NCBI RefSeq assembly: GCF_022605725.1
Contig: NC_065558.1
Coordinates: 3,286,001-3,350,000 of the forward strand
DNA: 64,000 nt
Direction of reading: 5' to 3'
From: Anthonomus grandis grandis
Taxonomy: Eukaryota; Arthropoda; Insecta; Coleoptera; Curculionidae
Of this stretch, positions 1-12,689 are shown piece by piece. Position numbers and translations under genes: made by a program. The stretch's first letter is position 1. Every line of letters starts with the position of its first letter. The notes under the pieces are model-generated. The model had not been told where the DNA came from. It saw only the letters and a program-made list of their open reading frames with translations, and ran no database searches.

Positions 1-1199
1 AAAAAAAATAGACTTTTTATAGAACGGAAACTCCTTAATTTAATTATATTTTTCATAATGTATAATTTACAAAAAAATATATTTTACAACAGTTTTATCC
101 CATTAAATTAAAAGTGTTGACTAAGGACTCCAAAGAGTGTTTTAATTTCCTTCGACGTGTAATTCTTTATATTCATGTAAATGGTGGATATTTTACGCAA
201 TTGCTACGATGTTCCTATTTATTTTTGTTCATGCACTTTTATAAAATTTAATACCTATAATAAATTAAGAAAATTATTAAATAAAATTAATTAATTAAAT
301 TAAAACAACCAGATTGGACTGCTATTATTCATAATTGTGACATAAGTTCTTTTGCCTTAAAAACCTATTGCAATGTACCAAATTTCGGTAAATTAGTATA
401 GGCAATTTATAATTTAATTAAAAAAATAGGTGAATATAATAAAAATTATAATTTGCTAAAAGCTAGTAAAATTAAAAAAAAAACAATACATAATTCACAT
501 AAAAATATAAATACGCATCAATACGCGTGATATGCATAACAAGATAAGTTTATTTAAATCGGCTAATTTCGAAACACACGTGGAGGATCTTGTGGATCTT
601 TTTACTGACACCCTGTATAAATAATACCAGTACAGCTTAAAAAAAAATGAATTGTCTATATACCACATTATGACGATTATTTACAGAGAATATTTTTGGG
701 TGCATCCGAAAAGTGAATGCCATAAAATAAACCAAATTTAATCCACCTTCAAGGTCCCGATGAGGTTTTTATTAAAAAAATCCCACCGGCTTATTTATTT
801 ATTGTTCCGAAAATTAAATTTTTGGCACCGAGAGTTACGACTCGAAATAACTACATAATGATACACGCGTTATTGAAAATGTATTAAATATAAATAGTTT
901 TGATTCATAAGTGGGTATTTAATTGAGTTACGTTCGGTTAGTTCTAGGAAGTTTGATTTTTGTTTGGTTTTCGATGAGATGCAACCAAATAAGGTAAAAA
1001 TATGAATCTGTATGAAAAGAATTGCTTATAATACTCGTAGGTAAATCTTGTAGTATAAATGAATCAATGATGAAATTCCTTTATGAAGCTTTTAATTATC
1101 ATTCCAGAGATAAAAGGCGAATTAGCCCAGTAAGATTTATATTTTTATGAAAAAAATAATTATGTTACATATTATAGTAATAAAATATTTAGGTAATTA
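1..1199. other. AT-rich noncoding DNA
   Basis: No open frame of note and no recognisable gene. The only structured piece is ACACCCTGTA at 608-617, which looks like the right end of a CAGGGTGT-type terminal-inverted-repeat element such as the two complete ones at 6806 and 27306. I cannot find its left partner, so it is treated as a solo end. Confidence 0.5.
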
Positions 1200-4100
1200 T
1201 ATCAACCTTATTAAAGGCATTTAAGTTTCTTCCAGACTTTAAAAATAATTCCTTAAAGGCAATTGAAATTCTGATTAATTTTTCCCACGTCTTTTTGTTC
1301 TAGACTTTAAAATCAAATTTTAAATTTATTTAGGGTCGTAACACTCGTAGCTTATTTTAGTGTTATACAATTTCTCATATCTTCCAGGTAGTCAAGGCTA
1401 TTTTAAATGCTATAAAAAAACCTTTACTTCAGACTCTAAAGTAGTGTTAAGGTATTTGAAGCCAATAAGCAATTAAGGCAAATGAAGTGTTGATTTAATC
1501 TTGCCACCTGTTTATAGTCATTATTATTTCAGACTTTTAGAGCAATTTTTAATTTTATTTCAGGTATACGAAGTTGTTTATTAAGTTATTCCAAACAGTT
1601 ATTTCTCAGTTCTTATAGTAGTTCCTAAATACTTTTAGTTTTTTAAAGTTATATAATTTTTAATATTTTTCAGGCAAAGCCTTTGCTTAAAGGCATTATT
1701 TAAAGTAATTGTTATTTCAGGTATTTGTTTTAAAGTCATTTTACATTTTGTAACCACTTCTTTAAAGTACTTTAACTAATGGTTTATTTATTTCAGGTGT
1801 TCAAAGTAATTTTTGTTCAAGGGTTTTAGATTAATTTTAATTTTAATTTCAGGCATTTAAAGTTTCTTCTTGATTTTTAAAGCCAGCTTTTTAAGCAATT
1901 TCTTAATTCTTCTAGAAATTTGTCACTTTTATTGTATATTTTATTTATAATTTCTTATAGGTTCCAGGCATTCAAAGTTGAAACCAGTTTCTAAAATCCA
2001 CTCAAATTATGCTTCTCAAGTCATTTTACAAAAGTTTTAATTTTTTCAAAAGAATTTTCTTATAGACTTATTTTCAATTAAATTACTCTATGGCACTTGG
2101 AACTGAGTTAAGTTTATATATCTGAAAATAAATATAAAAGTATGAAAAATCGAATTATCTTTCGACGATGATTTTGACAGATAATACCCATGCCTTTATA
2201 AAATTGTAAATTTTTAATATACGATTTTAATAATATTTTAATTACAGAATTCTTCTTACATATATTAAAAGTATATTTTTCATTTTATTCAAGGGATTTA
2301 TGGTCATTTTGCAAGCGGAGTTTAAAATTAGTTATTTTTTCATAAATGGAATATTTTTTAAAATATTTCAGGTATTCAAATCAATTTCGATGTCTTTCAA
2401 GTATTTCAAATTTATTTAAAAATATTGTTATACATTTTCCCAGAATTTCAAATACAGGAAATTTTAAAAAAAACTCCAGTCACTTTTCGTCGTATTTCAG
2501 ATTAATCCTTACAGGCATTTAAAGTATATTTTTTACATATTTTTAGATATTTCAGGTATTATAATCAATTTGAAATTTTACTTCTTCCAGGTCTATCTTT
2601 TTGGTTATTAAAATGATTTTCATGTCTTTAAAAGCATTCGTCATCTATTCAAGACCCTTGCAGTTATTTTCTTTTTCATTCCAGACATTTGAAGCCATTC
2701 CAAGCATTTGCAGCCATTTTTAAATCTATTTTTCATGAAAGAAGTCATTTTTTTCTTTATTCCAAGTATTTGAAGTCAATTTTGGTATCCTTCAGGCATT
2801 TCAAATACTTTTTGATATATTGCTTATACATCTTCTTGACATTCGAAATACCTGAATTTTTTTTAAATATTATTATCATTTTCCATCACATTTTAGGAAT
2901 TTGAAATCATAGTTTAATTCTTACAGATATTTAAGGTATATTTTTTACATACTTCTCGAAATATTTTATTTCATTTCAGGCATTTTCATCAATTTTTCAA
3001 TTTTCTTCCAGGTCTATCTTGTTGGTTGTTAAAACGCTTTTCGTATTCTTGGAATTTGAAACACATTTTTTATTTATTTAGGCCCTTAGAAGTTATCTTT
3101 CATTTTATTTCCAATGTTTAGAATTTATTCTTTTTATTTTTTGTATAGTTTTCGTAAATGAAGTGATTTTTTTAAATATTCCTGTAATTTTTCATCGTAT
3201 TTCAGGAATACTTCCAGATATTTTTTATTTTATTTCTGGCATTTCCAGCTAATTTCTATTTTATTTCTGATGTTTGCAATTAAATCTTTTTATTTTTTTT
3301 AATCTATTTCTTGTTTATAGAGTAATTGTTTATTATTCCAGGTATTTGAATTCAATTTTTATGACTTCCAGATAATACAAATATCTTTTAAAATATAGTT
3401 TATACAACTTTCCGGAAAATGAAATACTTAGAATTTTTTTTATATTCCAGTCATTTTTCTATAATTTTTCTTCATCGTATTATAGGAATTTAAAGTCACA
3501 GTTTAATTCTTACAGATATTTAAAATAAATTTGTTGCATATATTAGAAATTTTTTATTTTATTTTAGGCATTGATGATATCAATTTTGAATTTTTCTTAG
3601 GTTTATCTTCCTGGTTGATAAAACGCTTTTTGTGTTTTTGGAATTTTAAAGATCTCTCTCATCTATATTAGACATTTGAAGTTATTTTCCATTTTATTCC
3701 AGGCATTTGAAGCTATTTTCTATTGTATTCCAGGCATTTGAAGCCATTTTTCATTTTATATCAGGTGTTTGCAATTAATACTTTGTAATTTTTTTTATAT
3801 ATATATTTTTCATATGTAGAGTTTTTTTTTTATTTCACGTATTTAAAATCAATTTCGGTGTCTCTCAAGTATTTCAAATATTTTTTTAAATATCTTTTCA
3901 GAATCTGAAATACCGGTCAAATTTTCGAGTTATTTGCATCGATTTCAGGAATTTCATATCATATTTTAATTCTTACAGTTACATAAAGTATATTTTTTAC
4001 ATTCTTTTTTTATTTTATTTCAGGCATTGAAATCAATTTAAAATTTTTCTTTCAGGTCTATCTTCTTGGTTATTAAAATGATTTTCATGGTTTTAGAATT

Positions 4101-4830
4101 TGAAATACATTTATCATCTATTCCAATTACTTGGAGCTATTTTATATTTTATTCCAGGCACTTGAAGCCATTGTCCATTTTAATCCAGGTGTTTGCAATT
4201 AATTCTTTTTTTTTTTTAATATTTTTCATATGTAGGGTAATTTTAATTTTATTCCATGTATTTGAAATCAATTTTGGTGTCTCTCAAGTAATTCAAGTAT
4301 TTTTCAAAATATAATTTACACATATTTCGAGAATTTGAAATACCGGTCAATTTTTTCAGCTATTTGCATCGTTTTTAAAATTTGAAATATATTTCTCCTC
4401 TATTCCAGACACTTGGAGTTATTTTTTATTTTATTTCAGATAGTTGTAGCCATTGTCCATTTTATTCCGAGTGTTTGGAATTAATCCGTCGTCTTTTTTT
4501 AATATTTTTCCTAAATGGAGTAATTTTTTATTTATTTCAGGTATTTCAATAATTTTTTTCCAGAATTTTGACAAGCACGAATTTTTTTGGAAAAATATTC
4601 TAGTCATCTTCCATCTTGTGGTAGGAATTTAAAATCACATTTTTTTTCTTACAGATAAGTATGTCTTAGGTATTTTTTATTTCAGGGATTTGACGCAAAT
4701 TCTTAATTTTTCTTTCTAATATTTCTCCTTGGTTATTAAAACGTTTTTCATGTCTTGGAATCTTGAAGATATTCTCATCTCTTTCAGATACTTGGGAATA
4801 TTTTCTATTTTATTTCAGGCATGAAATACG
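1200..4830. repeat. Degenerate minisatellite with TTCCAGGCATTTGAAG core
   Basis: About 3.6 kb of heavily diverged repeats. A short core such as ATTCCAGGCATTTGAAG (clear at about 3698 and 3727; ATTCCAGGCACTTGAAG at about 4152) recurs every 30-110 bases between T-rich spacers. Larger blocks are also duplicated: segments containing 'TTCCAGGTCTATCTT.TTGGTTATTAAAA' (compare about 2585, 3005, 3595, 4050 and 4720) and 'ATCAATTT.GGTGTCTCTCAAGTATTTCAAA' (2380, 3850, 4268) give a higher-order period of roughly 450-600 bases. Open frames at 2689-2904 and 4066-4314 are by-products of the repeat. The same core recurs at 12.1, 35.3 and 54.5 kb. Confidence 0.8.
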
Positions 4831-6805
4831 TAGGTTTAAGGGTGCACTTTATTGATTAAATCAGGTAATAAAAATACAATTTTAACATGTGTCAATTTAT
4901 AATTTTTTGGAGATAAAAGTTGGATGGAACACCAATTTAGAACGACCCAAAATCGTGAATGTTAATCTTTTTAACCAAAAATTCCATGTTATATCTTCTG
5001 ATACTTTATCCTAGCCTTATAGACTTTAAAAAACAATTAATTATCATGATATCATTCATTTATGTTACACTTATATAATTTATTACATATTATTAGTCGT
5101 GTTTGCTCAAACAAACATTCTCATTTGGATTGGCCACATGCCCGCCTAAATACGCCGCTTTAATGAGACCAAAATCTCCGATATAAGCCCCCTCAAAAGC
5201 GAAATTATCCACGTCAGCATGGCAAATTTATTGTAAAAACCGGCACAAAGTTCACTCGTGACCATATCTAGTTTCCCTATAGACTCGTGTCTTTTTTGAA
5301 CCATATTCATCACAGTTTTGTTGATGCGATTTAGGCACGTGCCAGATCAAATGGCTTTCAATTAGTTGTATGCACGTGGAATGTCCTTTTTTCCATACTT
5401 TATTTTCGTTTTTTTATTTTAAAGTCAACAAGTATTTAAACTTTTAAGGTGTTGTTTCTTATTTTCAATTACAATGGTTATTTAGTAAAAAAATGCTATC
5501 TACGTAAACCACAACAATTAAGTCTGAGTTACTGATTTATCAATTTTTTTTTTCAAATTAAGAATTATAAACCAAAAAAGTAATTATTAATTAAAATATT
5601 CTGTATTTAAGACTTTAAACAAAAGGTTTTTAATTTTTGCACTTTAAGAAACAAATATTGTTAAGCAATATTAAAATCCAAACGTTTAAATGAAACTGAA
5701 CATGACAAGGAAATATTTAAAATCTTTCTTGAATTTCTGTAAAAAAAACCTGCCTGCCTATCTCACTATAAAATTTGTTTTTTTTTTATTTGCTTTAAAT
5801 TTTATTTATTTTTTGCTCAATTAATTTTTATTCAAATTTTAAATAAATATTTCTGAAAAACTGCTTTTAAATTCTTTTTTTATTAGTTTTTCTATTAATT
5901 AAAAAACAATTTTTAAAGGCGTTTGTTAAATTCATTTAGAATTTCTAAATTAAAATCACATTTAAAAAAAATGTATTATAACTGTTTTATTCAATATTTA
6001 TGATCTTCTTATCAAATTTTATATACATCTATAAAAAAAATAATTTTTTTATTACTTATAAATTGTAAAAGAAAGTTAGGAAAAAGAGAGCTTGTTTTTC
6101 AAATTATCTCGTATAATTTAACATAATTGGTAAATTATAATTTATTTGTATAATTATAATTTTATTAAAAAAAAAACAATATTGATAATGCGAAATAAGT
6201 TGCCTAAAAATTAACTTTTTCTTTAAATTTTATTTAAAATAATTGAAATCTAACAAAATACTTTTATAAGAAAAAAAATCTATCACTTCCTAAAACCTCT
6301 TTACTGTTATTTAGTTACTCAATTAATTGAAAAAATATGTATATTCACAAGATTTACTATTTTAAAAATCTTTGTCAAAATTAATAAAAAGTTTAAAATT
6401 TAACTGAAAATCCAAATGTGTATATATATATTTGTTGTAACTGGAATTGTTACTTTATATACATTTTAATAATATATCTAATTTTTTTTTTAGCTTGATA
6501 AATTTATTTCTAAAAGAAAAAAACAGTTTCGAATTAAACATAGAAGCAAAATATTTATAATACGAAAATCGATAAAATTTACGATTTTAAAGTTGGGCTA
6601 TGTTGATGTTTTAATTCTTAGCAAATTTTATTTTATTCTATTGTAAGTTTTTTCTTTGATATAATTATAAACAGAAATACGATCAAAATAAGTTTCTACC
6701 GATAATATTAAATTGTATTTAATTTTTTTCCTATTGCTATTAGGTCTGCTGTTGTATTTGAGTCATAATACAATGATATGCCAATGTAACTGTAATTATT
6801 ATATA
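4831..6805. other. AT-rich noncoding DNA with a GC-richer island at 5100-5400
   Basis: No gene recognised. Positions about 5100-5400 are less AT-rich and not obviously repetitive, containing for example CCACATGCCCGCC and GCACGTGCCAGATC. The contrast with the surroundings suggests either conserved regulatory DNA or older unique sequence. From 5400 to 6800 the sequence is A/T homopolymer-rich and I see nothing in it. Confidence 0.4.
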
Positions 6806-7299
6806 CAGGGTATCCCGGTTCATGTGGGAAATCTCTCGGATTCAGGTAGAACATCGAAAAATTATACTGAACGTTCCTATAAAAAAAATTCTTACAGGCT
6901 GGTTCATTTTATCGATAATGAACAAGAGTACCTTTTTTTTAGCCTAGGGTTCAGGGTAACCAAATTTATTTTTTTTAGACTTTAACATACAGGATGTTAA
7001 AAATATACGCATTAAAGTGTACAACCTAATCCGCCCCTGGTAACTTAAACAAGGTTAGTGTATTTTAAGGATATAATTTTAAGAGGTACCTAATAGTGTT
7101 CATCACCTAAATATTTTATTAAACTCTACCGGGTAGTTTAGAAGTAATTTCTGAAAAACCAATTTCCAGCAGCGTCCTTTAGGAGGCTGTATCTTCGTAA
7201 AGAAGGCCTGTAGGAATTTTTTTTATAGGAACGTTCGGTATTATTTTTCGATGTTCTACCTGGATCCGAGAGATTTTTCACATGAACCGGGACACCCTG
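6806..7299. mobile_element. 494-bp MITE with ~105-bp terminal inverted repeats
   Basis: The left end reads CAGGGTATCCCGGTTCATG at 6806. The right end, reverse-complemented, reads CAGGGTGTCCCGGTTCATG and ends at 7299. The two arms match for about 105 bases, including the blocks around the ATCGAAAAAT and GAACGTTCCTAT sequences. TA dinucleotides flank both ends, as expected for a Tc1/mariner-type TA target duplication. There is no transposase; the 90-residue open frame at 6713-6985 runs through the left arm and is fortuitous. This is a non-autonomous DNA element; the TA flank and end sequence favour the Tc1/mariner superfamily, but the family is inferred. Confidence 0.85.
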
Positions 7300-8649
7300 T
7301 ATATATCTGTAATATCTTAGAAATATTCTGAAAGAAGAAAAATGTGGTCTAAAAGATTATTTTATTCAAAAACTGTATATTATAATCTTAAATGAATTGA
7401 AAAAAATCATTTGCTGAAATTTTAATTAAAACACGAATATAAATTAAAATAAAATTCATTAAAAAAAAAGGCCTATATGCTCCATTTTACAACAGACAGC
7501 TATTATTCTTTAAAGAGAAAAATCATAAAATATCCAATATAACAAACTTCTTAACTAGATATTGAGAATAAAAACAAAATATTATAAACTATATATAAGC
7601 AAATAAACAGCTTTGAATTAGGTTACAATTTGCTAGGTTTTCAATCATATTTGTTTTTATAATATTTTTATGGATATCAAATTGATTTTACGGATGTCAA
7701 ATTTTAAATTAAAAACACAATTTTTACATACACACACCAACGCCTTCTTGAGAGTAATCCTGTGACCAACCGATCAATATTTTACATCTTATTTAAAAAA
7801 AAAAAAATTATTTTGCGTTTAATTTGAAAAGGGCAAAAATATGACTTTTTTATGTACGTATAGTTAAATTTTAATTATGATAAATTTAGTCAACATCAGC
7901 AGCTTTGGTCCCAATGTCCTTTCTTATACTGAAAAGTTTGTTTTTAAACTATTTTACACATTTCTCTAGATTTTCCCGAAATTAAAAAAACTCATCCCAA
8001 AAACTCTATTAGCACGTGTGTTTAGCGATTTTAAGCTTTATTTCAATCTTTTGGAAAAGTTTTTATACGCACAAAATTTTACACCTTTTTTTTCCCCAAT
8101 TATCATCAAAAAACCATTTTCCTCTGTATATTTAATTCCTAAATGTATATTAAATAACCTAAATGAAACGTAACATTTTACCCAAACAATCTCCTAAAAT
8201 ATCACCGCTAAAAGGATGCATCTTATACACGTTTTCCTATAAAGATTCGCTTTTGATGTGATTCAGACCCAATGCGGATTTTTTCATAAGAAAATTGGTA
8301 CAAAAGGCCGTTGACCTTGAAAATTTAGATGCAGATCCAGGATGGTTTTCCCCTGGAAAATTTCGTTGCATTCATTACATAAAGTGAATTAACATTATTC
8401 TTGCCGGGTAATGAAAACGGGGACAACGTGACACAGTAACGTGAACATTATGCTTATGAAATTTATGCTTACAAAATTGTATAAAAACCCGAGTTATATG
8501 AACAAAAAGCTTTGGAGACAATTAGGTTATTCATGTCATTGACAAGGAATTTCCAAGAACGTAAGAGAAAGAAATTTTTAATTTTTTTAGATTCAATAGG
8601 GAACATTTGCATATGCAGGGATAGTTTCCGGAATTTTGTTGAAGTGCAC
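7300..8649. other. AT-rich noncoding DNA; GC-richer at 8200-8450
   Basis: No gene recognised. The stretch at about 8210-8450 has a more mixed base composition than its surroundings (for example CAGATCCAGGATGG and AACGGGGACAACGTG). A 60-residue minus-strand frame at 8469-8651 has no recognisable motif and is not supported as a gene. Confidence 0.4.
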
Positions 8650-9976
8650 ACTAGAAATCCCTATGCGGTGACTTGCGTAGAATAGGTAATTTTTAAAAGG
8701 TAGTATGCAATTTTCAATTTTATAAACAAAAATTGAAAAAGTTTGTTAGCAGTTACAGATGGTCCGCACAATCGGACTTTAGAAAAGGAAATTCTGCATG
8801 AAACGTTTTTACATTTACCGAATAAATTATCAAAATTTATGATAAATAAAACCCGGTTTTAAGTAGAAAAAAGGATTCTATACCTTGGAAAAAGCCATCA
8901 GAGACAATCAAGAAATTTTATATTTTATTTGAGCATAAATACTTTTCAGTATGAAATATTGTTTAAACAATAATAATATACCGGTTTCTCTTTCTTATTT
9001 AGGCAGGTACAATCTGAATTATTTTTTTTTATATTAAAAACCAGATTTAAAACAGTCGGAAATAGGGGTATTGAGAGAGAAAATCCGCACAGTCGAGTCG
9101 TGTGGTATATTGGGCCGGCACATTTTGCACGAAACCATTTCAACGTTAAATGATGCTTGAATATATTATGAATTAATAAGGAAATAAGAATATTTTGCAT
9201 GATACATATTGACATAATGCGGTCATCTGCGTAAAAAAGGGAATATTTGAAGGGGGAGGTAGTATGCAATTTTTAATTTTATTTACAAAAATTAGAAAAG
9301 TTCCCTGTGCTCTTAATAAAACAAAAACAGATAATCCGCACAATCGTAGTGTATATTTTGTATGGGAAGGGAAATTCTGCATGAAACGTTTTTACATTTA
9401 TCATAAAAATTATCAAAAATTATGATAAGCAAAACTCGGTACTAAGTACAAAATAGGATTTTGCACCTTGAAAAAAGCCGTTACAGATAATCTGCATAGT
9501 CGTGGAGTATTATTTAATATTTTATTTGGGCATAAATACTTTTCAGCATTCAATATTGTTTAAACAATAATTTATTTGTACCTTTCTCTCTTTCCTATTT
9601 AGACAGGGACAATCTGCATTATTATTATTTAAAAAAAATATTAAACCTATACTCGAAACAAATCTTGTGCATGATATTTTATTACTAGTTATGTAAATCC
9701 CTTGTCAGTTGTTTTAAATGCCGAAATTTTCTCCCTTGTGTGCACAGAATAGTATATGATCTACTTATATTCTACAGTTTCAATTAAAAAATCGTTGAAT
9801 AAATATATATTTAACGAAAATAATATATGATGTGTTGCTTAGAAATAAAAGAAAAATTATTTTGTTCCTTATAGGTACTCCTGGACTAAGAATTCTATTA
9901 TCTTGACTTTTTGTGAATGGATTTTTATGTTATTTTTTCAAGAAAGACCTTGGACTACTAGTTTTTTTTTAATAAA

Positions 9977-9985
9977 CAGGGTGTC
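9977..9985. repeat. Solo CAGGGTGTC element end
   Basis: TAATAAACAGGGTGTC resembles the left end of the CAGGGTGTCC elements at 6806 and 27306. No matching right end was found downstream, so this is probably a truncated relic. Confidence 0.35.
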
Positions 9986-10789
9986 AAAATGTTGATATAG
10001 GCTTATTTTAAGGAGATTAGCTATCGATTAAAATTTCACTCAAAATTACATTAAAATTTATAATATGAAACAAATATATTATATAACATAAAATAACAAC
10101 TTCCCTGGTCCATGACGTGTATCATGTCGAAAAACATGGATTTTGCTGAAGAATTTTTTACTGGTAGGTTGTTTGGGTTGGTTGGGGGTGTAAGGGTAGT
10201 GTTGATGAAAAACGTTTTTATTGCATAAAATAATTGCCTTAAAAGAAAAAAATAATTTATTCAATCAGGCTACAGAAAATCAACTATAATTTATATTTTT
10301 ATATATTATTCTTTAGTTCTAATAATTTATACAGAGATTGATCTGAGTCAATCTACATCCGTCTCTGTTAGATCGGACAATTCTAAATAAATTGATGGTC
10401 TTATTCAAGGGATCTGAGCAACTTGGAGAGCCTAGAATAACATATGGCTCTGTATTTTCATAGAGAAAATCTGCATAATCGTGGTATATTGGGCCGGCAC
10501 ATTTTGCATGAAACCATTTTCACAAATGGTTAAATATGTTATGAATTAATAAGAAAATAAGGATATTAATAGCCCAACTTATTATAATACTTTATTTGGG
10601 CGAGGATATTTTGCATGATACATATTGATTCCTATACTTACATTTTTCATATTTTTTACAAGAAAGTACACTAAAAATTCCAATGCAATCATCTGCGTTA
10701 AAAAGGGAATTTTTTAAGGGAGAGATAGTATGCAATTTTTAATTTTATTTACAAAAATTACAAATGTTCTTATATGTGCTCTTAGTAAA

Positions 10790-11356
10790 CATTCAACTTA
10801 GTAACATTCTCCATAAAGGCCTCAAATATTTTAACGAATTGCCAATACATTTAAAGAACAGTGAAAGCCTAGTCACATTTAGAAAAACATTAAAAAGATA
10901 TATATATTCCATCCCAAGAAATTAAATTATATTATATTGTATAGGTATAAGGTATAAATGTTTTATTTTGGTTGTATTGCTTTGTGTTTTATTATTTTAT
11001 CTTTACTCTTTTAATATAGTTTAAGGTTTTATATTTTTAAATTTTAAATTTTTTAGGCTCTAGATTAGGTTTTAAATTTTTTATATTTACATATTTTTAT
11101 TTTAGTTAAGGTCTTAAATTTTATTGTTTCAAATTTATGATAGTTTTAAGTTTTATATATATATTTTTTAAATTATCTGTTGTCATTTGTTGGTATAATT
11201 TATACTTATACCTATAATACCTATTTGTTAGTTTACTATATGCCATTTAAATTTTCCTTTTTATTTTTAGTTATATTCTAAAAATTTTCTTTCTTTGTAA
11301 TTTTTTGTAGCATGATGCTAAATAAAGAAACATTATTATTATTATTATTATTATTA
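10790..11356 (+). mobile_element. LINE 3' end inserted in the tandem repeat
   Basis: The reading frame before the stop at about 10925 ends with a typical LINE ORF2 tail: GLKYFNELPIHLKNSES followed by FRKTLKRYIYSIPRN. An AT-rich 3' UTR follows, ending in AAATAAAGAAAC and an (ATT)n tail at 11330-11356. The insertion boundaries are set by the tandem unit it interrupts: 'GCTCTTAGTAAA' precedes it and 'AAAACAGTAACAGATAATC' follows, while the intact unit at 9300 has these almost joined. It is a 5'-truncated jockey/CR1-like copy. Confidence 0.8.
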
Positions 11357-11705
11357 AAACAGTAACAGATAATCTGCATAATCGTGGATTATTATTTAAT
11401 ATTTTATTTGGGCATAAATACTTTTTAGTATTAAACATTGTTTAAACAAAAATTTATTTGTATCTTTCTGTCTTTCTTATTTAAGTAGGAAGAATCTGCA
11501 TTATTTTTATTTAAAGAAAATATAAAAACGTGTTTTGAGAGAGAAAATCTGCAGAATCTTGGTATATTGGGCCAGAACATTTTGCATGATACAAATTAGT
11601 TTCTATACCTAAATTTTTCCTATTATTTACAAGAAGAAAATCAAAGAAATTCATAGCAAATTTTAAAATGACTATTCGTCTACAGACAAACTGCATAATC
11701 CTGCT

Positions 11706-12116
11706 GCGTTGATATTTAAACTGAGCAGGGATATTTCACAAAAATTACGCTTTAACACTGAAAATTTAAACATAAAATCACGTACTATACGTCGAATATC
11801 CCTGGACAGTAGCGGCGACGCCATAAAAAAAGTGGTAAAATAATAGTCCGGGTGCTTATTACAAAATACGTGTTTAATCCTTTCTTTTGTTTGAAAGCAC
11901 TTAAAAGGAAACAAAGTGCAGAGAAAATTTTTTTTTATGTTTTTTTAAAGTTTAATATTTTTAAAATAAATACATGTACAATGCCTCTTTATTTCATATA
12001 ATCAGAAAAATAATTGTTTATAAGAATTGAATGAAGAAAAGAAAAAAAATATCTAAATAAGGTCTTCTATATCGAATAATTTTATTTTTTTAGAGAAACC
12101 ATTTTATTGAATTTTT
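11706..12116. other. AT-rich noncoding DNA
   Basis: No recognised gene or repeat. The minus-strand frame at 11672-11914 shows no family motif. Confidence 0.4.
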
Positions 12117-12660
12117 CGTTCTTGAGTAGATGAAATTTTAGTCTTTTTCCAGGAAGTTGAGGTCAGTGTTTCTTTTTTTAGTGTTTATTTTCCATTTTGT
12201 GCTTATTTCAAAAGGTCAATGAAATATTGAGCTTCTTCTAGGCAATTGAGCTCAGTTTTTCTTTCATTTTGTTCTTATTCCAAGGAATAGACGAAATTTT
12301 AGTCTTTTTCCAGGAAGTTGAGGTCGGTGTTTCTTCTTTTAGTGTTTATTTTCCATTTTGTGCTTATTCCAAAAGGTCAATGAAATATTGAGCTTCTTCT
12401 AGGCAATTGAGCTCAGTTTTTCTTTCATTTTGTTCTTATTCCAAGGAATAGACGAAATTTTAGTCTTTTTCCAGGAAGTTGAGGTCGGTGTTTCTTCTTT
12501 TAGTGTTTATTTTCCATTTTGTGCTTATTCCAATAGGTCAATGAAATATTGAGTTTCTTCTAGGCAATTGAGCTCAGTTCTTCTTTCATTTTGTTCTTAT
12601 TCCAAGCAATACATGAAATTTTAGTTTTTTTTTTCAGGAACTTAACGTTAGTTTTTTCTT
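12117..12660. repeat. 161-bp tandem repeat, about 3.3 copies
   Basis: TTTTAGTCTTTTTCCAGG recurs with its GTC at 12141, 12302 and 12463, with a decayed fourth copy near 12624, giving an exact 161-base period. Each unit carries TTCCAGGAAGTTGAGGTC and TTCTAGGCAATTGAGCTC, two versions of the core also seen in the 1.2-, 35- and 54-kb arrays. The inner copies are nearly identical, so this expansion is recent. Confidence 0.9.
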
Positions 12661-12689
12661 CCTTTAGGCTTTGTTTACAGTAAAGATAT

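Larger units (their letters stand above)
8650..11705. repeat. Interrupted ~0.57-kb tandem repeat family
   Basis: At least three units share ordered landmarks. GGTAGTATGCAATTTT occurs near 8700 and 9258, and as GATAGTATGCAATTTT near 10728. GCATAAATACTTTTCAG occurs near 8935 and 9532, and as a variant near 11414. AATCTGCATAATCGTGG and GTATATTGGGCC occur near 9100, 10480 and 11560. The first two units are about 560-600 bases apart. The array is broken by 9.65-10.44 kb of unrelated sequence and by a LINE 3' end at 10790-11356. Function is unknown; it could be a satellite or a tandemly duplicated transposon fragment. Small minus-strand frames at 8946, 9173 and 11511 fall within the repeat and are not genes. 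Confidence 0.7.

Noticed and set aside
2689..4314. Open frames within the first minisatellite
   Set aside because: Generated by the repeat unit (F/I/L-rich), with no protein family resemblance.
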